Translations under genes and position numbers: made by a program | Notes under the pieces: generated by a model | What the model saw: the letters and a program-made list of their open reading frames with translations, nothing else | Databases searched by the model: none | What the model was told of the DNA's origin: nothing | From: Deinococcus yavapaiensis KR-236 | GTDB lineage: Bacteria > Deinococcota > Deinococci > Deinococcales > Deinococcaceae | Direction: 5' to 3' | DNA: 64,000 nt | NCBI RefSeq assembly: GCF_003217515.1 | Contig: NZ_QJSX01000004.1 | Span: forward strand, 124,001-188,000 | Shown: positions 54,128-61,632 of the stretch, one piece after another | Position numbering within the stretch: the first letter of the stretch is position 1 | How the letters are laid out: every line of letters begins with the position of its first letter

Positions 54128-55306
54128 TCAGCGAATGACGCGGGCAGGCTCGATGTTCGCGGCGCGCCGAGCGGGAAGCAAGGCGGCGAGCAGCGTCGTT
54201 GCGAGGCTCACGGCGTTCACCCACAGCACGTCGGTGATGCGCAGTTCGACCGGCAAGGCAGAGATGAAGTACAAGTCTCCGGGCAATTGAAAAGGCCGCA
54301 CCGTGAAGTACGCGGCCACGAGCAACGCCAAGACGTTGCCGAGCACCAAGCCGACGCCGCCGAGGAACAAGCCTTGCAAAACGAAGGCGCCTTGAATCGC
54401 GCGCCGCTTCGCGCCGATGGCGCGCAGGATGGCGATGTCGCTCGTCTTCTCGAAGACGGTCAAGGTGAGGACGTTGGCGATTCCGAACGCGGCGACGATC
54501 ACGATGAGGAACACCACGAAGCCGATCACGCGCTTTTGCAAGGCGAGTTGATCGATGAGGGTGCGGTTGAGGTCCTGCCAGGGAATGGCGAGCATCGGTT
54601 CGCCGCGCACGAGGCGTCGCCCGACGCCGGGAGCGCGGTCCGGATCGCGAAGACGCGCTTGGTACCCCGTGATGCCCTTGGTGTTGGCGAGTTTTTGCAG
54701 CGTTTCGATGCGGACGAAGGCGTAGCCGGAATCGATGACGAAGTTGCCGGTACGAAACAAGCCTTTGACGCGCAATTCGCCTCTTCGCTGAGACGAGTTC
54801 AAGAGACGCAACTTGTCGCCTTCGAATGCTCCGACGGACTGCGCAAGGGCGCTTCCGAGGACGATTTCACCCGGACGCAGCGAGCGCACGAGATCGCGTT
54901 CTCGCGGCGTGAGCGTCAGGACGTCGGCGGCTCGTGGCGTCACGCCGAAGATCGTCGCGAAGTCGACTCCGGCCGAGCGTCCTTGATCGGCGGGCCGCGT
55001 GAGCAGGGCCTTGTCCGCGAAGTACGGCGTGAACGCCGTCACGTCCGAGTCGCGGCCGATGCGACGTTCGACTTCGTCTACGGGCGCGCTGGGCGGCGCG
55101 TAGTGATTGAGCGTGAGCTGCGGCGTGGCGCGCAACGTCGCGTCGACCAAGGCGCGTGAAAAGCCGTTCGTGAGCGACAGGGCCGTGATGAGGACCATCA
55201 CGCCGACCGCGATGCCGAGCACGGTGATGACGTTTTGCGTGCGTCGGCGACGCAGATAGGCCCGGGCGAGCGTCACGGGAAGAGAGCGGGCTGGTTCGCG
55301 CGTCAC
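54128..55306 (-). CDS. ABC transporter permease (LolC/LolE-MacB type)
   Basis: 392 residues. One N-terminal helix (about 22-42, VITVLGIAVGVMVLITALSL), a periplasmic-type domain of about 200 residues, then three C-terminal helices with the FtsX-like core (FEKTSDIAILRAIGAKRRAI). Such permeases move lipoproteins or other envelope substrates by mechanotransmission and need an ATPase encoded elsewhere; none is adjacent. GTG 55306 is chosen because TATCTT ends 7 nt before it and there is no RBS; a TTG 9 nt upstream is also in frame. The stop is 12 nt from the convergent TPR-regulator stop. Confidence 0.85.
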   Translation of the reverse strand: MTREPARSLPVTLARAYLRRRRTQNVITVLGIAVGVMVLITALSLTNGFSRALVDATLRATPQLTLNHYAPPSAPVDEVERRIGRDSDVTAFTPYFADKALLTRPADQGRSAGVDFATIFGVTPRAADVLTLTPRERDLVRSLRPGEIVLGSALAQSVGAFEGDKLRLLNSSQRRGELRVKGLFRTGNFVIDSGYAFVRIETLQKLANTKGITGYQARLRDPDRAPGVGRRLVRGEPMLAIPWQDLNRTLIDQLALQKRVIGFVVFLIVIVAAFGIANVLTLTVFEKTSDIAILRAIGAKRRAIQGAFVLQGLFLGGVGLVLGNVLALLVAAYFTVRPFQLPGDLYFISALPVELRITDVLWVNAVSLATTLLAALLPARRAANIEPARVIR

Positions 55307-55313
55307 GCCGAAC

Positions 55314-55319
55314 AAGATA
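55314..55319 (-). promoter_or_regulatory. -10 box for the leaderless permease gene
   Basis: Minus-strand TATCTT ends 7 nt before GTG 55306, in the 24-nt gap after the 3D-protein stop. Confidence 0.4.
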
Positions 55320-55330
55320 GTGCGTCGCGG

Positions 55331-56203
55331 TCAGCGAAGGGCGGTGATGCGCACGGTGCGCGCGCCCCATTGCAGGGCTTGGCTTCGAGAGCTCATCCAG
55401 ACGTCGATGGTGTTGGCCTTGCGAGGGTGCATCGTGTCCTCGACGATGAAGATCTGGTTGCGCAGCATGTTGCTGTACTGTCCCGAGAGGTCTTCGAGGC
55501 GCACGCGGGTTCCGTAGGGAAAGAGCCGCAGCAAGTCGCGCGAAAGGGCGATGACGCCGAAGCGCGTCCGCGTTCCCGTGGCCGTGACGAAGGGCGTGGA
55601 GTCCGTCTGGTTGGCCAGGGAGTTGTAGGCGGTGGCGCGCACGACCGTCGAGCGACCCGTGGCGTTCAGCGACGCGGTCTGCTGCACGCGGGCGATCGAG
55701 GTTTGCCGCACTTGCGCGGGGGTGGGAACGACCGTCTTCTTGGCGCTCGCGGTTGTTGCCGTGCTCTTGGCGCTCGTGCTGGCCTTCGCGTTCGTGGTGA
55801 CCTTCGTGGTCGTGCTGGTCTTGGCGGACGCAGCCGTCTTCGTGGTCGTAGCGGTCTTCGAAGCGGTTGTCTTCGTCGCCGTCGTTTTGGCGGTCGTCTT
55901 CACGACGGTCGCTTGCTTGGCGGTGTTGGCGAGGGCAACTTGAGAGGCGACCGTGTTCACACGAGGCGCGACCGCTTGTTGAAAGGCTGCGACGGCAGGA
56001 GGAACGGGCGTGTTGGCCTCCGAGGTCGCAGCGGCGGGAGCCTTGCTGGGTGTGGCTTTGCTGGGCGCGGTCGACGTTTCCAGGGCGGCGCGCACCGCCG
56101 TCGTGGCGATCGCCGCGTCAGGAAGAATAGGGGTCGCGGCGAGGGCGACGCCCGTCATGGTCGATAAGGTCAGAGTCAGGAACGTGCGAGAAGAATGAGA
56201 CAT
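55331..56203 (-). CDS. exported 3D-domain (RlpA/Sps-like double-psi barrel) cell-wall protein
   Basis: 290 residues. The signal peptide is MSHSSRTFLTLTLSTMTGVALA. A low-complexity Thr/Lys/Ala tract at about 85-150 (many TTK, KTT and AST triplets) probably spans the cell wall. The C-terminal 90 residues are a 3D domain (RATAYNS, TRTRFGVIALSRDLL, PYGTRVRLED, FIVEDTMH, NTIDVWM) with the three conserved Asp positions. Such domains occur in lytic transglycosylases and spore/cell-wall hydrolases. AGGGAG lies 5 nt before ATG 56203. It follows the division cluster on the same strand but after a terminator and a 419-nt gap. Confidence 0.88.
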   Translation of the reverse strand: MSHSSRTFLTLTLSTMTGVALAATPILPDAAIATTAVRAALETSTAPSKATPSKAPAAATSEANTPVPPAVAAFQQAVAPRVNTVASQVALANTAKQATVVKTTAKTTATKTTASKTATTTKTAASAKTSTTTKVTTNAKASTSAKSTATTASAKKTVVPTPAQVRQTSIARVQQTASLNATGRSTVVRATAYNSLANQTDSTPFVTATGTRTRFGVIALSRDLLRLFPYGTRVRLEDLSGQYSNMLRNQIFIVEDTMHPRKANTIDVWMSSRSQALQWGARTVRITALR

Positions 56204-56302
56204 AGAACTCCCTTGCTGGCCGATCAATAGGTCGGCAGCGACTTCAATCAATCGTCGTGTGTTGGGTGGAGGGCGCGTTCGCGCTCTGAACAAACCTTAG
56301 GG

Positions 56303-56323
56303 TCCCTCAGTGAGGGATTTTTT
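56303..56323 (+). terminator. terminator-like hairpin with T6, no known plus-strand gene
   Basis: TCCCTCA-G-TGAGGGA is followed by six T on the plus strand. All neighbouring genes run on the minus strand, so it would end an antisense or small RNA, or it serves another role in the 3D-gene leader. Confidence 0.5.
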
Positions 56324-56419
56324 AGAAGGAGCCCCTTTTTTTCTCACGAGTTGAGGCGTGACAGAGGTCGGAATGCCACCGTTGTCCGGAAAACTGTCGA
56401 TAGGGCCGCCTAGTAGAAA

Positions 56420-56434
56420 TGAGAGCGATTCTCA
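56420..56434. promoter_or_regulatory. imperfect dyad, possible Fur-type box
   Basis: TGAGAGCGATTCTCA is a 5-5-5 dyad resembling half of Fur-family sites (TGATAAT/ATTATCA type). It lies about 215 nt upstream of the 3D gene. Weak evidence. Confidence 0.25.
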
Positions 56435-56565
56435 CCTACTCATGTGCCGCCTCATAAAAAAGTGTTTTGAAAGCGTACATTTTGTCGAATTTTCCACTTA
56501 GAAGGGGTCGAACGGCCTCCAAGCGGACGCTTCAGGTGTCGTTTCCTGTGGCCCAAAGAACAATA

Positions 56566-56593
56566 GAGGGGGGCACGATGTCGTGCCTCCCTC
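56566..56593 (-). terminator. terminator of the mraZ-ftsI cluster
   Basis: A 13-bp stem with one mismatch (GAGGGGGGCACGA against TCGTGCCTCCCTC), 29 nt past the ftsI stop, leading on the minus strand into TATTGTTCTTT. Confidence 0.7.
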
Positions 56594-56622
56594 CAAGTCA
56601 CCTCGTTGCTCTCAGTTAAAGC

Positions 56623-58191
56623 TCATGGTTGTTCCGGGCTCGGCGCGGAAGGCGGGTACGCCCACTGCGAGTACACTTCCGACGCGATGTCACGAAAGAT
56701 CGGAGCGGCGAGCATCGAGCCGTGGTAATCGTGCTTGGCTCCGTGGACCATCACCGCGACCGTCACGCGCGGCGCCTTCGTGGGGAAGATGCCGGCGAAG
56801 ACGCTGTCGAAAATCGATCCGCTGTACCGACCGTTCACCACCGTCTGCGCGGTTCCCGTCTTGCCCCCGAGGTCGTAACCCTCGATGCCCGCCGCGTGCG
56901 GAATGCCCTCGGAGACCACCGAGCGCAGCAACTCTAGGGTCGTCTTGGCCACGTCTTGCTTGATCACCCGGCGCGTGGGGCCTTGCGGCTCGCCGATCAC
57001 GAGTTGAGGCGACACGAAGACGCCGCCGTTGGCGAGGGTGTTGTACGCGAGCGCGAGTTGCAACGGCGACGCCGACAACCCTTGCCCGAACGAGTTGTTC
57101 ACGCGCACGACGTCGTCCCACGTTCGAGGATCGCTGAGGCGGCCGTTCTCGGCGTACACGCCGCCAAGATCGACGTGCCCACCAAAGCCGAAGTTCTTGA
57201 GGTAGGTGTGCAGCTTGGCGTACGGAAAGTGCTCCACGACATGGCTCATGCCGACGTTGCTGGAGTAACGCAGGATGCCTTTCACGGTCAGCGTCGTCAC
57301 ACCTTTTGGGCGCGCGACGGCGTCGTGAATCGTCTTGTACGAGATGCGGTTGATGCCCGATTTGTAGGCGACCTTGCGCGTCATCGGGGTGTCGTAGGCG
57401 ATGTCGAGGTTCGTGAGGCCCTCGTTGAGCGCCGCCGCGACCGACAGGGCCTTCACGGTGCTGCCCGGCTCGAAGGTATCCATCATGGGGCGGTTACGGC
57501 GGTGCGCGGCGTCATACTTCGACCAAACGTTGGGATCGAACTCGGGGTAGCTCGCCGATGCCAGGACGCGTCCCGTCGCGACGTCCAGCGCGACCACGCT
57601 TCCGTACACGCCTTCGTGCTCGCGCACGTACTTCCCGAGCACCGACTCCGCGACCGCCTGAAAGCGCGGATCGATCGTCAGAACGACATCCTCGCCTTGC
57701 GCGAGGCGCGCGTCGTAAAACCGCTCGATTCCTTCGAGGCCCGCGTCGCGGCCCATCATGCCGAGCAGTTGGCCGGCGACGGTGCCGAGCGGATAGACGC
57801 GTTCCACACGCGGACGCAATTCCAAGTTCGGCTGACCGCGCGCGAGATCACGCAGACGATCGACTTGCGCGTCGGTGAGACGAGCGGCGAGCGTCATCTC
57901 CTCGCGCGGCGCCAGGGACGGTGGCTTCGAGGCGGTGAGGCCGCTCGCCGCCCGAATGTCCGCCCAGCGCTTCACGGGCCCGCCCTTGTAGATGAGGTCG
58001 GTGACGTCACGGCTCGTCGCGAGGACCGTTCCGTCCGCCGCGACGATGTTGCCGCGCAAAACGGTCGTGATCGCCGTGCGCGCTTGAGGCAGGCGCCACT
58101 CCAACTGGGCGTAGGCGTACACGAGCAGCAAAAACGCGCCGAGCGCCAGCACCAGCATGAGGCGTGAGCGGTTGCGAATTTTCACCTCCAC
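56623..58191 (-). CDS. ftsI: peptidoglycan transpeptidase PBP (FtsI/PBP3 type)
   Basis: 522 residues. One N-terminal membrane helix (about 11-28), a PBP dimerisation region, then the transpeptidase with S244-TVK (EPGSTVK), the S310-S-N triad (RYSSNVG) and KTGTA at 444-448. It cross-links septal peptidoglycan. GTG 58191 overlaps the ftsL 3' end by 10 nt. GTG 58185 gives the commoner GTGA overlap but has no space after the RBS; ATT 58179 would have ideal 5-nt spacing. Fourth gene of the dcw-type cluster. Confidence 0.94.
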   Translation of the reverse strand: MEVKIRNRSRLMLVLALGAFLLLVYAYAQLEWRLPQARTAITTVLRGNIVAADGTVLATSRDVTDLIYKGGPVKRWADIRAASGLTASKPPSLAPREEMTLAARLTDAQVDRLRDLARGQPNLELRPRVERVYPLGTVAGQLLGMMGRDAGLEGIERFYDARLAQGEDVVLTIDPRFQAVAESVLGKYVREHEGVYGSVVALDVATGRVLASASYPEFDPNVWSKYDAAHRRNRPMMDTFEPGSTVKALSVAAALNEGLTNLDIAYDTPMTRKVAYKSGINRISYKTIHDAVARPKGVTTLTVKGILRYSSNVGMSHVVEHFPYAKLHTYLKNFGFGGHVDLGGVYAENGRLSDPRTWDDVVRVNNSFGQGLSASPLQLALAYNTLANGGVFVSPQLVIGEPQGPTRRVIKQDVAKTTLELLRSVVSEGIPHAAGIEGYDLGGKTGTAQTVVNGRYSGSIFDSVFAGIFPTKAPRVTVAVMVHGAKHDYHGSMLAAPIFRDIASEVYSQWAYPPSAPSPEQP

Positions 58192-58532
58192 TGCGTCGTC
58201 ACCTCCAACGCCCGATGCTCGGGCAGGGCAGGCGGCGGCGGCAGCGCCTCGAACGACGCCGTTTCCTTCTTCGCCCGCGCGAAGTCGATCATGCCGTTGT
58301 CGAGCGCCCAGTTGCGCACGCGCGCGGCGGACGTCGACGTTTGCAACGCGACTTGCAAGTCGCGCTTTTGGGCTTGCAGCGTCGCGCGCTCGTCACGAAG
58401 CGTCAACAAGGCCGGGCGAATGTCGCGCGTCGTGAAGCGCAGCCCCATGAGGGCGACGGCGAGCACGACGTAGATGAGGGTGTAGCGTAAGGCGCGCGCG
58501 CGCCACTCGTCGAGTTCCACAGGGGACGTCAT
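58182..58532 (-). CDS. ftsL: FtsL-like division protein
   Basis: 116 residues with one membrane helix (about 17-33, TLIYVVLAVALMGLRF) and a coiled coil (about 40-75, LLTLRDERATLQAQKRDLQ). Size, topology and position between rsmH and ftsI fit FtsL, which with FtsB and FtsQ activates FtsI/FtsW. Sequence conservation in this family is low, so the name rests on context. ATGA overlap with rsmH. Confidence 0.82.
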   Translation of the reverse strand: MTSPVELDEWRARALRYTLIYVVLAVALMGLRFTTRDIRPALLTLRDERATLQAQKRDLQVALQTSTSAARVRNWALDNGMIDFARAKKETASFEALPPPPALPEHRALEVTTQWR

Positions 58533-59398
58533 GCGGCCTCTCCTTTCACTGCCACGCGCAGCTTCGCGCTGCGCGAGCGAGGATTGCGGTCCTGCTCGTC
58601 TTGGGACGGCTCGATGGGACGCTTGGTCAGAGGCATGAGGCCGTTCTCGCCGCGAAAGAAGCGCTTCACGATGCGGTCCTCGAGACTGTGGAAGGAAATC
58701 ACGGCGAGTCGCCCGCCGGGCTTGAGAAGGTCGCGGGCGCCCGCGAGGCCGTCGCGCAACGCGCCGAGCTCGTCATTGACGTAAATACGAAGAGCTTGGA
58801 AGGTACGGCGAGCCGGGTGGATGCCTCGCGAATAGCCGGGGTAGGCCCGCTTCACGAGGTCGGCGAGTTGCACGGTCGTCTCGATCGGGGCCTTGTCACG
58901 GGCCGAGACGATCGCGCGTGCGATGCGGCGCGAGTGGCGGTCTTCGCCGAACTCGTAGATGAGCGAGGCGAGGTCGGCTTCCGGAAGGGTGTTCACGACG
59001 TCCGACGCGGATTCGCCTTCTTGGCTCATGCGCATGTCGAGCGGCGCGTCGGTGTGGTACGAGAAGCCGCGGGCCGTGTCGTCAAGTTGGAAGCTGGACA
59101 CGCCGACGTCGAGCAGCACGCCGTCGACCTCGCTCACGCCGACGTTCGAGAGCAAGGACTTCATGTCGCGGAAGTTGCCGTGCAGCAGGTGGAGGTGGGC
59201 GAGGCCCTCGGCCCGCAGGCGTTCGAGGGCGTACGGGTCTTGGTCGATGCCGTAGACCGTCGCGCCCGCGGCGAGCAGCAGGCGCGTGTGGCCGCCTCCG
59301 CCGAGCGTTCCGTCGACGAAGACGCGGTCGGGTCGCGGTGAGAGGGCGTCGAGGACTTCGGCGGCGAGGACGGGCGTGTGGGTCAGGTCTTGGGTCAT
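58529..59398 (-). CDS. rsmH: 16S rRNA (cytosine-1402-N4)-methyltransferase
   Basis: 289 residues. The SAM-binding loop is VDGTLGGGGHT (28-38). DGVLLDVGVSSFQLDDTARGFSY and RRTFQALRIYVNDEL are diagnostic, and LAVISFHSLEDRIVKRFF lies near the end. It methylates C1402 in the ribosomal P site. Second gene of the mraZ cluster; ATG 59398 is 22 nt after the mraZ stop. Confidence 0.96.
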   Translation of the reverse strand: MTQDLTHTPVLAAEVLDALSPRPDRVFVDGTLGGGGHTRLLLAAGATVYGIDQDPYALERLRAEGLAHLHLLHGNFRDMKSLLSNVGVSEVDGVLLDVGVSSFQLDDTARGFSYHTDAPLDMRMSQEGESASDVVNTLPEADLASLIYEFGEDRHSRRIARAIVSARDKAPIETTVQLADLVKRAYPGYSRGIHPARRTFQALRIYVNDELGALRDGLAGARDLLKPGGRLAVISFHSLEDRIVKRFFRGENGLMPLTKRPIEPSQDEQDRNPRSRSAKLRVAVKGEAA

Positions 59399-59420
59399 GC
59401 GAAGCCTTTTGAGGAGCGCC

Positions 59421-59849
59421 TCAAGGCGTGAAGTTCGCGAGAAGTTCGGGACGTGGCGGGTCGTCCTGCACGGCGAGGATGGCAGCCTCCCACCGTTGGG
59501 GGTTCCACAGTTCCAAGCGGTTCGGAGCGCCAGCGACGACGACCTCGTCGTCGAGACCGCCGAAGGCTCGCAGGCTCTGCGGAATGGACACCCGGCTTTG
59601 GTTGTCGAGGCGCGCTTTGGACGCGCCGGAGTAGAAGAAGCGCACGAAGGCGCGGCTACCGGGGTCGGTGAGGGGCAAGCTTTCAAGTTGCTCCTCCACC
59701 CGTCGCCACGCCGTCAAGGGAAAGACGTACAGGCAGCCTTCCATGCCGCGCGTGAGAATCATGCCGTCCTCCACGAATTCGCGAAAGGACGGTGGAATTA
59801 CCACACGTCCTTTGTCGTCAATCGAGTAGGGGTATTCTCCATACGGCAT
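59421..59849 (-). CDS. mraZ: transcriptional regulator MraZ
   Basis: 142 residues, two AbrB-like swapped-hairpin repeats (SIDDKGRVVIPPSFRE near 9-24 and LDNQSRVSIPQSLRAF near 87-102). It binds repeated GTGGG boxes upstream of its own gene and represses the division cluster. Three such boxes are present at 59967-59991. The RBS GAGG precedes ATG 59849 after a leader of about 85 nt. Confidence 0.95.
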   Translation of the reverse strand: MPYGEYPYSIDDKGRVVIPPSFREFVEDGMILTRGMEGCLYVFPLTAWRRVEEQLESLPLTDPGSRAFVRFFYSGASKARLDNQSRVSIPQSLRAFGGLDDEVVVAGAPNRLELWNPQRWEAAILAVQDDPPRPELLANFTP

Positions 59850-59940
59850 CGCTTCGGCCTCATTTCCCCACACGGCCCCACCGTGCCTCTCATGAGGTTG
59901 TGGGGTTTTTCGCGCTTGGCAGCGCGTCGGGGACATGAGG

Positions 59941-59946
59941 AGTGTA
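59941..59946 (-). promoter_or_regulatory. candidate -10 of the mraZ promoter
   Basis: Minus-strand TACACT lies about 20 bp downstream of the nearest MraZ box. No good -35 is seen. Confidence 0.4.
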
Positions 59947-59966
59947 CCACCCCTCACCCATCGTTT

Positions 59967-59991
59967 ACCACTTTCTCCCACTTCTTCCCAC
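59967..59991 (-). promoter_or_regulatory. MraZ box array
   Basis: On the minus strand GTGGG (59987-59991), GTGGG (59977-59981) and GTGGT (59967-59971) are spaced exactly 10 bp apart with 5-nt A-rich spacers, as in the characterised MraZ operators. Confidence 0.85.
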
Positions 59992-60065
59992 GTTTTCGCA
60001 ATGAGGCGACGGCACATCCCCACCGCGCCCGTTCGCGAGGGGACGCTCGTCTCACCGCGCGGCGC

Positions 60066-60071
60066 TACACT
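60066..60071 (+). promoter_or_regulatory. -10 box for the leaderless DUF423 gene
   Basis: TACACT ends 6 nt before ATG 60078; no RBS. Confidence 0.5.
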
Positions 60072-60077
60072 CGCCGC

Positions 60078-60482
60078 ATGACGACGTCCTTCCACAAGAC
60101 TCCGCTTAACCGTTCCACCGTGTACGGCGCCGCCCTCGGCGGGCTCGGCGTGGCCCTCGGTGCGTTCGGGGCGCACGCCTTGAAAGACCAACTCTCCCCG
60201 AACGCCCTCGCGATCTTCGAGACGGGGACGAAGTATCAGATGTATCACGCGCTCGCCTTGCTGGCGCTCGGCGCGCAACCTGCGCAGAAGCGCGCTCCGA
60301 ACTTTCTGCTGGCGGGCACGCTGATCTTCAGCGGAAGTTTGTACGCCCTCGCCCTCAGCGGCGTCAAGCCCCTCGGAGCGATCACGCCGATCGGCGGCGT
60401 CGTTCAACTCGTCGGGTGGGGACTCGTGGTCGCCGACGCGCTGAGCGGGCGAAATTCCACCAAGCAAGAACACCCCGCCTGA
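60078..60482 (+). CDS. DUF423-family membrane protein (YwdK-like)
   Basis: 134 residues with four hydrophobic segments. Signatures are AALGGLGVALGAFGAHALKD and TGTKYQMYHALALLALG, both typical of DUF423, a conserved family of unknown function. The last codons (EHPA, stop) lie inside the stem of the terminator shared with rnpB. It is leaderless by its TACACT box and convergent with rnpB. Confidence 0.9.
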   Translation: MTTSFHKTPLNRSTVYGAALGGLGVALGAFGAHALKDQLSPNALAIFETGTKYQMYHALALLALGAQPAQKRAPNFLLAGTLIFSGSLYALALSGVKPLGAITPIGGVVQLVGWGLVVADALSGRNSTKQEHPA

Positions 60483-60491
60483 GCGGGGTGT
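60470..60491. terminator. bidirectional terminator shared by the DUF423 gene and rnpB
   Basis: ACACCCCGC and GCGGGGTGT form a 9-bp stem with loop CTGA. On the minus strand it is followed by TCTTGCTT. It contains the 3' end of the DUF423 coding sequence. Confidence 0.8.
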
Positions 60492-60881
<390 letters not shown>

Positions 60882-60887
60882 CCCGGA

Positions 60888-60893
60888 ATTATA
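60888..60893 (-). promoter_or_regulatory. -10 box of the rnpB promoter
   Basis: A perfect TATAAT on the minus strand, 7 nt before the estimated RNA start. It lies inside the coding sequence of the upstream CrtA-like gene. The -35 region is poor (GACGTG at 17 bp). Confidence 0.8.
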
Positions 60894-61596
60894 GCAAAGG
60901 AACGCGAGGTCACGTCCGTTCAGCGTCCCGACGACGTCCGAGACGGCGAAGCGCGCGAACATCTCCTCGGCGTACCATCCGAGTTCGCGCGTGCGGGTGA
61001 TCGCCTCGCGGTGGCCGCCTTGCTTGTAAGCGAAGTCGCGCACGCTCGCGGCGTCGCGCCACACGCTGAAGGTCGCTTGGTACAAGAGGGGCGCTTCGCC
61101 CACGCCGAGGCTCGCCACGAGGCCCGGTTGGTCGTGCAGCCCCGCTTGGGACGACGGCACGGAAGCCCAGAAGGCCCGCGCGAGGCGCGGCTTGATGGTA
61201 CCGCGCGTCAAGACGGCGAGCGGACCATCGTGCGCGTCGGCGAACGGCGGCGTGCCGAACGGGTTTCGGCCGCTCCACGTGCCGCGCCAGCGCAGCGGAC
61301 GCAGCAGCAGCGTGCACGTCTCGGACGCCCCGCGCCGTTCGCGCGCTCGCCATTCGGTCGCCTCGAAGGCGTGAAACGCCGCCTCGTCCTCCCACACGGC
61401 GAAGCGGGCCCAACGGCGAAGGTCCGCGCCGAGCGAGAGGTCCGAACCGCGCCCCGTGCCGAGAAGGCGCACGAAGCGCAGGCCGGACACGCGGGCGAGC
61501 GCGGCTCGGTCCGAACCCATCTTCAAAAAACCCCGCACGGCGCGAGCACCGTCGTAGCGGGAAATCGTCATGCTCGCCACGACCGTCATCCGGAAC

Positions 61597-61602
61597 AAGG
61601 TA
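61597..61602 (-). promoter_or_regulatory. -10 box for the leaderless CrtA-like gene
   Basis: Minus-strand TACCTT ends 7 nt before ATG 61589. It is separated by exactly 17 bp from the divergent -10 at 61620. Confidence 0.5.
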
Positions 61603-61619
61603 GCTCGAAACACCGATGA

Positions 61620-61625
61620 TAGACT
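61620..61625 (+). promoter_or_regulatory. -10 box for the leaderless secreted amylase gene
   Basis: TAGACT ends 7 nt before ATG 61633; no RBS. Confidence 0.5.
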
Positions 61626-61632
61626 GTTCCTC

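Larger units (their letters stand above)
56204..56622. other. long AT-richer leader region of the 3D-protein gene
   Basis: 419 nt, visibly less GC-rich than its surroundings. It contains the ftsI terminator, a hairpin followed by T6 on the plus strand (56303-56323), and the dyad TGAGA-gcgat-TCTCA (56420-56434). I find no ORF of substance. A long structured 5' leader for the 3D gene is possible, but I could not fold it into a known riboswitch class. Confidence 0.55.
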
